NCBI GenBank assembly: GCA_017961295.1
Contig: JAGCXL010000023.1
Span: 1-64,000, forward strand
From: Elusimicrobiaceae bacterium
Lineage (GTDB): Bacteria; Elusimicrobiota; Elusimicrobia; Elusimicrobiales; Elusimicrobiaceae
Direction of reading: 5' to 3'
Length of the DNA: 64,000 nucleotides
The notes below the pieces were generated by a model. That model saw only the letters and a list, made by a program, of their open reading frames with translations. It searched no databases and was not told the DNA's origin. The position numbers and the translations under genes were made by a program. Shown one piece after another: positions 40,003 through 47,424 of this stretch; the first letter of the stretch is position 1; each line of letters begins with the position of its first letter.

Positions 40003-40470
40003 ATGAAAGCAGTAGTTTTCCCGGGAAGTTTTGATCCGGTTACAAACGGACATTTGGATTTAATTCGGCGTGCGTGTGCCATTTTTGGAGAAGTGGTTGT
40101 GTTGGTGTTACCCAATGCGGCCAAAAAAACACGGTTTAGTTTGCAAGAGCGGATAGATTTTTTGAAAGAATCTTTAGCGCAGGATAAAAATGTGCGGGTA
40201 GAGGGCAGCCAAGGCCTTTTGGTAGATTATATGAAGAAAAACGGGTATACAACCGTAGTGCGCGGAATTAGAAATGCGCACGATTGGAACCCGGAACGGA
40301 CGAACGTTTACTTTAATAAGCAGCTATACCCGCAGTTGGAAACGGTGTTTTTACCCGCGGGGGAAGAATACCAGTTTATTAGCTCTACCGCTATCAAAGA
40401 AGCTGCCGCCGGCGGAGCGGATGTTTCCCCCTGGGTTCCGGCGTGTGTGGCAAAAGAGCTAAAAAGCTAG
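40003..40470 (+). CDS. coaD: Phosphopantetheine adenylyltransferase
   Basis: The 155-residue nucleotidyltransferase makes dephospho-coenzyme A from 4'-phosphopantetheine and ATP. Motifs are PGSFDPVTNGHLDLI at 7-21, YTTVVRGIRNAHDW, and EYQFISSTAIKE at about 121-132. Length is typical. AAAGGAG lies 7 bp before the ATG. A terminator follows. Confidence 0.98.
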   Translation: MKAVVFPGSFDPVTNGHLDLIRRACAIFGEVVVLVLPNAAKKTRFSLQERIDFLKESLAQDKNVRVEGSQGLLVDYMKKNGYTTVVRGIRNAHDWNPERTNVYFNKQLYPQLETVFLPAGEEYQFISSTAIKEAAAGGADVSPWVPACVAKELKS

Positions 40471-40492
40471 AATTTTTAAGAAATTGATTATA

Positions 40493-40525
40493 AAAAAGGA
40501 CCTATATGTAAAATAGGTCCTTTTT
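40493..40525 (+). terminator. coaD terminator
   Basis: AAAAAGGACCTAT (40493-40505) pairs perfectly with ATAGGTCCTTTTT (40513-40525). Confidence 0.9.
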
Positions 40526-40852
40526 CTTTTGCGCAGCAGCTTTAAATTTCATAACATATTAGTGGAGAAGGTTAAATTGTTATGTACCAGTGCAACACCA
40601 CTCAATTTGCGTGTTTGTGCTCCGCCCGGCGAGAAAATTCGCTAACGCCGCGGGTCGGGTTCCTTTTTTGCATTTTCCTTTCTTTATTGTCCACACATTT
40701 TAAAAACAAGCAAACCACAACTTATAGTATATACCTGCAGTGCATTTACCCATTTGATTTATATAGGGCCAAAAGATACTTTAAAATAGGACTTTTGGCC
40801 CTGTTTTTTTGCTATTTAAATTGCGATTATATATATAAGAGAGGAAAATTAT
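40526..40852 (+). other. Gene-free leader region before the 1146-residue gene
   Basis: The 382-bp gap after coaD contains the coaD terminator, then about 170 bp in which I see no gene. An open frame from 40582 has no ribosome site and no sensible protein. A possible -10 box TATAGT lies at 40723-40728. A second terminator-like hairpin is at 40765-40810, then a very AT-rich stretch leading to GAGG (40841-40844) and the ATG at 40853. Confidence 0.5.
40765..40810 (+). terminator. Intrinsic terminator or attenuator upstream of the 1146-residue gene
   Basis: AGGGCCAAAAG (40765-40775) pairs with CTTTTGGCCCT (40792-40802) over a 16-nt loop, followed by GTTTTTTT. It lies 43 bp before the ATG and well past the coaD terminator, so it may terminate a short leader RNA. 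Confidence 0.7.
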
Positions 40853-43800
40853 ATGCGTAAGCTACTTTCGCTTGTGCTGAGCGTAAGTATTTTAGCTAGT
40901 AGTATTACACCGGCTATGGGGCAAGCCCTGGCCGGCCGTAGCGTTGCCAAAGGCGTACGCAAAACGGTTACTTTGGCCGATAAACGGGCGCTTACAAAAC
41001 TTAATCAAAATGTTGCCCGCCGGGTATCGGCTGCGCAAGTGCGTGCTTTGCCCGTGAGCATTTTGCAAACCCGTATTTTACAAGGGAACGTGAAAGGATT
41101 GGCTGCGGATATTTTAAAACGTCCGGTAGCGGTACGTGCCCCGATTCTTCGCAATGAATTTGTTACTCTCTCTTTAATTCCTGGTGCTGTAACGGCGGCT
41201 CAACGGGCACAAGCGGTAAAAGCTTATCAAATTCAATTAAAAAACACGCAGCAAGCTCTTAAAGTTTCACAAATAGATTTGGACTCTTTCTTAACCTATG
41301 CTAAAGAAAATCTGACGGATGAAAACGTATTAGCAGTCCAAGGGGTACTGGCGGATGCTTCTGCCTTGGGACTAGTGGGAACGAAGGAAAATGCCCCGGT
41401 TCTTATTGATTTTTACAAACAAGCACAAGGAACGGTGTTTGAAGATGTGGCGGCACTTATTACCGCACGCGGTTTGTTACGCATGCAGGCGTATGAAGAA
41501 TTGGAAAACTGGCTCAATGAGTTGGAACCCAAAGATATATTGGGGGGGACAATTTCTTATATTGCCCAACGGCAGTTGCCCATAGCTGTGAAGCCCGCCG
41601 ACTTAAATTTGCATCCTACCGCTGTTAATAAAAAACTAGCCGATTTCTTAAAAATCAATTTTGAATCCAACCGTTTGCATGCCGACCCTTCCATGGCAGC
41701 AACCGACCAGTGGGTATCCTTAGAGAGTCCGCGCGTAGTACCGGCTGCCCAGAGGATCGAACAACAAAAAGTTGCCGTGCAGCAAACAGTTAAAACCCCG
41801 GTAAGAGAGGACGTTTCTGCTGGAGTAGTGCAAGAGAAAGCTTCCAAACGGATGAATAATATCCAAAAACTATTAAAACGTGGAGAAGAATTTGATCGCA
41901 AAACTTTCCCGGTGGAGGTTATGGACGTAGCGGGGCAGGCCCAAGAAGTGCCGGTAACCTTTAGCATTGGGGGCAGCTTATCCGCGGAAGGATATGACCA
42001 TGTGGTTTTTCGCGAAGATCCCGGTTTTGAAAACAAATATATCATTGAATTGCACGACCATGGCAAGGAACCGATTAAAATGGGGCATTTCTATATGGCC
42101 CTGTATAATAACGACGTAGGGGCGCTTGTAAAGGCCGCCCAAAAAGCCGGGGTAAAATTGCGCTTAAAATTGGAACATACCGCCAACGTGAACTATGAAA
42201 CGATTACAAAACCGGTCTATGATAAAGAAGGAAATATCCTTCCGTTAGAAGTGAGTGTGCAATTAGGTAAGCCCCTTTGGGCACGGGAATTGAACCAAGC
42301 ATTTGTTCACTGGATGGAAAGCAGTATGGGCCTGACGGTAAATCACTCTCAAAATATTTTAAGAGATGCTAAACTGGTGCTTCGCAATAACGGTGAATTA
42401 TGGATGCAGCTTGAAGGCAGCAAAACCTTGACCCCGCTCCCGCAAGAATATTATGTACGTTTGCCTAAACACCAAGTGCAAAATATAGTCAGCTTATTGC
42501 CTGCGGTAGAAAAAGGACAATCTTTTAACATTATTCTTTCCCCTACTTCCAATCGTGTAAATATGGTGGCGCGCGATGCCTCGCTGACCAACGTCAGCTT
42601 GGGAAAAACAATGGGAAGTGTGGTATATAACTCCTTAGGAGTACAAAAAGAAAGTGCCCAAGCCATGATGTTTGTTATTAACTATGTGATGCCAGGGTTT
42701 GCCTCGCTCATGACCCCGGCTCTTAAGAAATATGGGGAAAAGAATTTGCTGACGCTTTCGTTAGGAATGTCTGTAGCGGCAGGTGTGTTGGCTACCTTGG
42801 GTGGATTTAACGGATTTGTGGAAGGCGTTACGTTGGGACCGGTGCAAAAGGGGTTGTTTATTGGAGCACTGCTCCTAATGAGCGGGGCCAGCATTATTAA
42901 ACAATTAGTTTCTAATATGCTCATCCGCGCTAACCGTGGCGAAGTGGTGCTCACTTCTACCGAAAAGAAAACTGCCCAAGCGATTGTCCAAGAACGTTCT
43001 ACCGTTCAAGGCAGTGCCCTAATTGCAAAACGATTTAAAGAATTTTTTACCAAAAAATCAGAGATGTCTTTGCGGGATTTGGTGCTTTACAATAAAGGTT
43101 TTGTGTATAAAAACGTAGGTACACTTTTATTCTTGGCTTCTCCGTTCTTAATTGAATATGGCACGCTGGGGCTTACCGGAATTGATTTGGGTATTGACTA
43201 CTCGGCCAGCTTCCCACTTTACGCAGGGTATAGTTCCTACGTTATGTGGAAAGTGCTTCGCTCTAAACTGCGTGATGCTTATACCGCCAAAAATTTACTA
43301 CAAAGCCAACAGATGCTTTCCAATATGTTAAAAACCGGTGCCAAAGCATTGGCTGGACAACATGTTACCAAAAACACCATTGACGATGTAGCGCGTTCAT
43401 TTAAAGATTCGTTAGATGCGTTGGCATTCGCGCATATTAAAGTAAATCCTACGCAGCAAAAGAAACAATTCTACCAAGAAGCCAAAGAACACATTTTAGC
43501 GGATTTAGAAAATAGTTTAAAGAAAGGACACCACATGCCGGCTACGCAGGCACATGAATTAGTGGAACAAGTGACGGCTTCCATTAAAGTGCAGGAAAAT
43601 AATTTGGGCAACATGCGCAAAATGTTAAAAGCTCCGGGAGTGGGGGCATTGGCTACGGCTATGACATTAGCCACCGTGCACGAATTTGGAATATCCAATT
43701 CTTTTGCGGGGACAATGGATCATTTAATTCAAGGCGAACTGGCCAACTTTTTAATGGCTACTTCCCTCTACGTGCCGCTGATTATCGGCCGTTTGGGGGG

Positions 43801-44293
43801 AAACTGGATTAGCCGCCGTATCAGCCCGGATACCATGTATTTGCTTTGTTCCGCTTTATCTGCGATCGGTACGGCCGTGATGATAGGGGCCGGTAATAGT
43901 GTTCCCTTGATCATTACAGGGGCGGCCATTGCTAGTTTGGGGGTGGGTAACTTCTTTACCCAAATGTATGACTATATTATGAATAAATATCCCAAACAAA
44001 ACCGTGAGATTTCCTCTATCCTGGCCCTGACCATGGGAGTAGCCGGATTAGGGGCAGTTCCTGCCGGTTGGATTACGGCAGAAAAAATGGGCGCTCCGCT
44101 TGATTTGTGGTACGCTGGAGCAGCTCTTGCGGCTAGCTTGGTCTTAACCCCCGGGATGATGAAAAATTCTTCTATTATCAAAGGGGTTAAACAGGCCGTT
44201 AGCCAACCGTGGAAAAAACTTAAAAACAACGTGAAAAAATGGTTTAATCGCGGGGGGAATGTACCGCCTGTGGCAGAAGTTTCGGCAAATTAA
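40853..44293 (+). CDS. Large exported-domain/MFS-like fusion membrane protein, function unknown
   Basis: The 1146-residue protein starts with a signal-like helix (MRKLLSLVLSVSILASSITPAMG). About 580 residues follow: an alanine/arginine-rich segment, a helical stretch (about 140-240) that could be HEAT-like, and a mixed alpha/beta domain (about 350-590). From about residue 605 there are roughly eleven or twelve membrane helices with a major-facilitator look (VMPGFASLMTPALKK, a long central loop at about 720-755, and a second loop rich in charged helices at about 820-930). The tail is basic. I know of no named family with this order. GAGG is 8 bp before the ATG. An upstream hairpin may attenuate it. 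Confidence 0.75.
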   Translation: MRKLLSLVLSVSILASSITPAMGQALAGRSVAKGVRKTVTLADKRALTKLNQNVARRVSAAQVRALPVSILQTRILQGNVKGLAADILKRPVAVRAPILRNEFVTLSLIPGAVTAAQRAQAVKAYQIQLKNTQQALKVSQIDLDSFLTYAKENLTDENVLAVQGVLADASALGLVGTKENAPVLIDFYKQAQGTVFEDVAALITARGLLRMQAYEELENWLNELEPKDILGGTISYIAQRQLPIAVKPADLNLHPTAVNKKLADFLKINFESNRLHADPSMAATDQWVSLESPRVVPAAQRIEQQKVAVQQTVKTPVREDVSAGVVQEKASKRMNNIQKLLKRGEEFDRKTFPVEVMDVAGQAQEVPVTFSIGGSLSAEGYDHVVFREDPGFENKYIIELHDHGKEPIKMGHFYMALYNNDVGALVKAAQKAGVKLRLKLEHTANVNYETITKPVYDKEGNILPLEVSVQLGKPLWARELNQAFVHWMESSMGLTVNHSQNILRDAKLVLRNNGELWMQLEGSKTLTPLPQEYYVRLPKHQVQNIVSLLPAVEKGQSFNIILSPTSNRVNMVARDASLTNVSLGKTMGSVVYNSLGVQKESAQAMMFVINYVMPGFASLMTPALKKYGEKNLLTLSLGMSVAAGVLATLGGFNGFVEGVTLGPVQKGLFIGALLLMSGASIIKQLVSNMLIRANRGEVVLTSTEKKTAQAIVQERSTVQGSALIAKRFKEFFTKKSEMSLRDLVLYNKGFVYKNVGTLLFLASPFLIEYGTLGLTGIDLGIDYSASFPLYAGYSSYVMWKVLRSKLRDAYTAKNLLQSQQMLSNMLKTGAKALAGQHVTKNTIDDVARSFKDSLDALAFAHIKVNPTQQKKQFYQEAKEHILADLENSLKKGHHMPATQAHELVEQVTASIKVQENNLGNMRKMLKAPGVGALATAMTLATVHEFGISNSFAGTMDHLIQGELANFLMATSLYVPLIIGRLGGNWISRRISPDTMYLLCSALSAIGTAVMIGAGNSVPLIITGAAIASLGVGNFFTQMYDYIMNKYPKQNREISSILALTMGVAGLGAVPAGWITAEKMGAPLDLWYAGAALAASLVLTPGMMKNSSIIKGVKQAVSQPWKKLKNNVKKWFNRGGNVPPVAEVSAN

Positions 44294-44307
44294 TGCCAAA
44301 CACATAT

Positions 44308-44338
44308 AAAAAGTGCCCGCTTTTAGCGGGCACTTTTT
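44308..44338 (+). terminator. Terminator of the 1146-residue gene
   Basis: AAAAAGTGCCCGC (44308-44320) pairs with GCGGGCACTTTTT (44326-44338). It is also usable on the minus strand for the PHP gene. Confidence 0.9.
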
Positions 44339-44353
44339 GTTGGGCCTCACAAA

Positions 44354-45163
44354 TTAAAACAGCTTGTTCATTAACCGGTCAAAATGATTTTTAGGTAGTT
44401 GCAATCCGGGAGCAAGGGTGCGTCCTCCTTTTGGACCGTGAAAATCAGACCCGGCGGTTGCAAAAAGGCCATAGCGGTCTGCTAAATACAAAAGTTCCTG
44501 GCGCATGGCAAAACTGTGCGCCGGATAAAACACTTCTATTCCGTCAAGGCCAGCTTCTACCCAAGCCGGGAAATCCCACTGATTACTCACAAGCCCGGGG
44601 TGCGCTATAACGGCCAGCCCGCCTACTTTTTTAATATGTTTAATGGCCTCTACTGCGCTTACACCAATAGCGGGAACATACCCCGGTTGGCCTTCTAACA
44701 AATATTTGCGGAAAGCAGCTTGGCGGGAAGGAGCATATCCTTTTGCCCGTAAAGCATCCGCCACGTGCGCACGCGAAACAGTATTGGCGGCACGGGAAAA
44801 TACATCTTCTTCACTAATTTCTATGCCGGCAGCCTGTAATTGGGCAATTACCTTTTTGATACGACCTTGCCGAGCTGTGCGGTTATCTGCCAAAAAGGTT
44901 TGAAATTCCGGGTTAGTTAAGTCTATGTTGTATCCGGTAAAATGCAGGTGGTCATGATCGCAGGTGCTGATTTCAACTCCCGGTACAAAGCGTAATTTGC
45001 GTTCTTGCGTTAAAGCGGCAGCTCGGGCGACGCCGTTGGTTGTATCATGATCGGTAAGCGAAAAGATTTGTACACTGCGCTTTAAGGCTGCGTGCACCAC
45101 TTCTTCGGGCGTACAAGTGCCGTCCGAAAATGTGGAGTGAGTGTGCAAATCTACTACGGGCAT
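44354..45163 (-). CDS. PHP-domain phosphoesterase (RNase AM / TrpH-like)
   Basis: The 269-residue protein has PHP metal-binding motifs: VDLHTHSTFSDGT at 4-16, LTDHDT near 37-42, the PGVEIST segment, VIAHPG, and TAGSDFHGPK near the end. In the family, YciV/TrpH is a 5'-3' exonuclease acting on RNA and short oligonucleotides and on 3',5'-nucleotide bisphosphates. It starts 3 bp after the NFU gene stop, so the two are co-transcribed. Confidence 0.9.
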   Translation of the reverse strand: MPVVDLHTHSTFSDGTCTPEEVVHAALKRSVQIFSLTDHDTTNGVARAAALTQERKLRFVPGVEISTCDHDHLHFTGYNIDLTNPEFQTFLADNRTARQGRIKKVIAQLQAAGIEISEEDVFSRAANTVSRAHVADALRAKGYAPSRQAAFRKYLLEGQPGYVPAIGVSAVEAIKHIKKVGGLAVIAHPGLVSNQWDFPAWVEAGLDGIEVFYPAHSFAMRQELLYLADRYGLFATAGSDFHGPKGGRTLAPGLQLPKNHFDRLMNKLF

Positions 45164-45166
45164 GGG

Positions 45167-45391
45167 TTAGACGCGTTCCACCGCCGTTACACTGGGAACA
45201 ACTTCTTTAATGCGGCGTTCCACAACGGCTTGCAGAGTCATTTGAGCGTGTGGGCAGCTACCGCAATGACCGCGCAGTCCTACGGTAACAATTCCGGTTT
45301 TTTCGTCTACGCTTACCAATTCAATATCGCCGCCGTCGGCTTGTAAAATCGGGCGGATTTCATTGATTACTTTTTCTACAGCTTCTTTCAT
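45167..45391 (-). CDS. NifU C-terminal domain (NFU) iron-sulfur carrier protein
   Basis: The 74-residue protein consists of one NFU domain: IRPILQADGGDIELV, GLRGHCGSCPHAQMTLQ with the cluster cysteines C43 and C46, and a terminal helix. It carries or transfers Fe-S clusters to client proteins such as the radical-SAM enzymes in this window (MtaB, HemW). AGAGG lies before the ATG and TATAAT on the minus strand further up. Confidence 0.95.
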   Translation of the reverse strand: MKEAVEKVINEIRPILQADGGDIELVSVDEKTGIVTVGLRGHCGSCPHAQMTLQAVVERRIKEVVPSVTAVERV

Positions 45392-45529
45392 AAAAAATAC
45401 CTCTTTTTTGTTTTTTATATTATAGCTTTTTTAGCGTTTATGCGCCGATAAGAAAAGTACTTGCAAAATCCTGCCGAGTATTGCTATACTGATAATATAA
45501 GGTTTTTGTATATATTGCAAAGGAGAATT

Positions 45530-45997
45530 ATGAAAAAACTGATCGCTTTAGTTGCCCTTGTTTTATTTGTAAGTGCCCCGGCCTTGGCCCAAAAGTATGC
45601 CAGTGTCAATGCCAAACGTGCTAATATTCGCACCTGTGCGGGGACCAACTGTGCTGTTAAGTTTTATGCGTGGCGCTATACCCCGGTTATTATGATTAAA
45701 ACCAATGAAGATAAAGACTGGGTGCTTGTGAAAGATTTTGAAGGATATCAAGGGTGGATTTCTGCCTCATTGTTAAGCCCGCAAGGGGGCATGTCTGCCA
45801 AAATTGATCTAAACGTCCGTCAAAATCCGTCTGCTAATTCCGAAATTGTTTGTACGGTGGAAAAAGGATATCCGTTTAAATATATTTCCAAACAAGGCAA
45901 ATGGATTCAGGTAAAAGATGAACCTGAAAAAGCCAAATCCGGCGTATGTAAAGGGTGGGTATATAATGCCAACCTGTGGGGTTTCTTTAAGCAATAA
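45530..45997 (+). CDS. Exported protein with two bacterial SH3 domains
   Basis: The 155-residue protein has a signal peptide (MKKLIALVALVLFVSAPALA) and two SH3-like units: AKRANIRTCAGTNCAVKFYAWRYTPV (seen in parts) at about 28-85, and KIDLNVRQNPSANSEIVCTVEKGYPF (in parts) at about 88-150. Each has the N[IV]R..PS/AG pattern and W-V. SH3b domains usually bind cell-wall peptides. No catalytic domain is attached. AAAGGAG lies 6 bp before the ATG; longer in-frame starts would precede the signal peptide. Confidence 0.85.
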   Translation: MKKLIALVALVLFVSAPALAQKYASVNAKRANIRTCAGTNCAVKFYAWRYTPVIMIKTNEDKDWVLVKDFEGYQGWISASLLSPQGGMSAKIDLNVRQNPSANSEIVCTVEKGYPFKYISKQGKWIQVKDEPEKAKSGVCKGWVYNANLWGFFKQ

Positions 45998-46093
45998 TTA
46001 GACTCCCCGTTGAAGTTTTGTTTTTACTTACGCAACCTGTAACGAAATGTTTTGGGTTGCGTTGTTTTTGGTTGATACAATTTGGCGAAACCC

Positions 46094-46123
46094 TTGCCAA
46101 ACTTACATGCTTTAGGGTACAAT
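46094..46123 (+). promoter_or_regulatory. Promoter abutting the start at 46130 (predicted leaderless)
   Basis: TTGCCA (46094-46099), spacer 18 bp, TACAAT (46118-46123), 6 nt, ATG at 46130. It is the leaderless candidate with the best -35 box in the window. Confidence 0.65.
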
Positions 46124-46129
46124 ATAAGT

Positions 46130-46606
46130 ATGAAGAAATTAATTGTACTTTTATTGGCAGTAATTTGTGCAGGTGCTTGTTACTACTATTGTAAACATTT
46201 GCCCGTACAAGAGGGTCGTTTCGAGTTAGCCGGTACGGTAACTGTGCCGGAGCGCTTGTTGGAACTGGCACAGGCCGATAATAATTCGTGTGCAATTATC
46301 GTGAAAAACGAGGCTGATGTGCCCGTGGCGATTAAACGGGTAATCAATCCCAAGTTCCCTTTGGAGTTTACACTGGGTGAAGAAGATTTGCTGACCGAGA
46401 GCGTGGGAAGTGATTTGAAATTAGAAGTACAGATTAACAGCCACGGTCAATTAGGCATTATTAAAGAAGGAGATGTTTTTGGCAGCGTAGATGGTTTTAT
46501 TACGTCTAATGCTAAAGATATTAAAGTAGAAGCCGGCAAAACTTTAGGCAAGGTGCAATTAGCCAAAAGTGCCAAAGGGAATTTCTTTCGTACGGCCGCA
46601 AGGTAG
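46130..46606 (+). CDS. Exported protein resembling the C-terminal domain of CcmI/NrfG-type cytochrome c biogenesis proteins
   Basis: The 158-residue protein has an N-terminal hydrophobic segment (KKLIVLLLAVICAGAC) that could be a signal anchor or a weak lipobox with Cys 17. The remainder resembles the C-terminal periplasmic domain of CcmI (GTV.VP..L, AIIVKNEADVPVAIKRV, FPLEFTLGEEDLL). In CcmI this domain follows TPR repeats and binds apocytochrome; here it stands alone. No other cytochrome-maturation gene is in the window, so the role is open. The in-frame extension upstream of 46130 precedes the hydrophobic segment and is rejected. Confidence 0.5.
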   Translation: MKKLIVLLLAVICAGACYYYCKHLPVQEGRFELAGTVTVPERLLELAQADNNSCAIIVKNEADVPVAIKRVINPKFPLEFTLGEEDLLTESVGSDLKLEVQINSHGQLGIIKEGDVFGSVDGFITSNAKDIKVEAGKTLGKVQLAKSAKGNFFRTAAR

Positions 46607-46623
46607 AAAGTATTTGTTTTTTG

Positions 46624-46650
46624 AAAAGCCCCCTTTTGGGGGCTTTTTTT
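46624..46650 (+). terminator. Terminator of the CcmI-like gene
   Basis: AAAAGCCCCC (46624-46633) pairs with GGGGGCTTTT (46638-46647) around TTTT, then more T. Confidence 0.9.
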
Positions 46651-46689
46651 GTAGTTAAATTTCCGCGCGCGCGTTCTTAAAGAATATAG

Positions 46690-46705
46690 TAAAATATAAC
46701 TTATG
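46690..46705 (+). promoter_or_regulatory. -10 box abutting the start at 46703 (predicted leaderless)
   Basis: TAAAAT at 46690-46695, 7 nt, ATG at 46703. No Shine-Dalgarno site precedes the ATG. Confidence 0.45.
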
Positions 46706-47377
46706 AGAAGGGGTCTATTTTTAATTGCCACTTTAACCGTGTCTTCTGCATTATACGCGCAAGGTTTGCTCACGCGCACAACGGCGCGTGAATTGTTTGG
46801 TGCGTATAACCCAATGCTTTTGCAGGAAGCGCAGCAAGATGAAAATTTAAATCAATTAGTAGAAGAGGTGCTTAACCAGTATCTTGTAGACGAACCGGCT
46901 GATACACTTGAAAATCGTTATATGCTAATCGCCTTAGCACGCAATTTTGAAAATTCAATTGCTCTAAATCAAACTTTGGAAGAGTATAAGCAGGCTTTAC
47001 TTTATTCTCAACAGGGCATAGATGTGCAGAACTCAGCCCGCGCGCATGCGCAAGATTCCTTAAATTCCATTTATTCACGTATATGGGCTGTAAGTGTACA
47101 AGTTAAAGAGGGTCTTCTTTCTCGATATCAACAAGCCTATCGGACGGTAACAAATCTTGAAGAGAAACAAGATTTATTAGCCGCTATCAATGCAGTAAAA
47201 ACGGATTTAAAAAGTTTACATACAAATACCGGGGAACAGTTAGTAAGTTTAACCCACGCTACCTTAGCTCAGGCCGAGGCGCAAGCGGCGGCCTCGCAAT
47301 TACAACGTGCGACTTTGGTAGAAGAAGCAAAAAATTTAAATATTAAAACAAAACACAAAAAACCAGTAGCCGGTTAG
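46703..47377 (+). CDS. Exported helical protein, function unknown
   Basis: The 224-residue protein has a signal peptide (MRRGLFLIATLTVSSALYA) and an all-helical, glutamine- and alanine-rich mature chain with coiled-coil potential (about 100-210). It ends in a basic tail (KTKHKKPVAG). There are no cysteines, no membrane helices after the signal peptide, and no recognised domain. It lies 47 bp upstream of secA and may be co-transcribed with it. It begins after a terminator with its own -10 box. Confidence 0.7.
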   Translation: MRRGLFLIATLTVSSALYAQGLLTRTTARELFGAYNPMLLQEAQQDENLNQLVEEVLNQYLVDEPADTLENRYMLIALARNFENSIALNQTLEEYKQALLYSQQGIDVQNSARAHAQDSLNSIYSRIWAVSVQVKEGLLSRYQQAYRTVTNLEEKQDLLAAINAVKTDLKSLHTNTGEQLVSLTHATLAQAEAQAAASQLQRATLVEEAKNLNIKTKHKKPVAG

Positions 47378-47424
47378 TATTATTACGGCGGACTTCAGAT
47401 TTCTATTTTTTAAGGATTTTAACG

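Noticed and set aside
40582-40860. 92-codon frame upstream of the 1146-residue gene
   Set aside because: It has no Shine-Dalgarno site, runs through the terminator hairpin and overlaps the next start.
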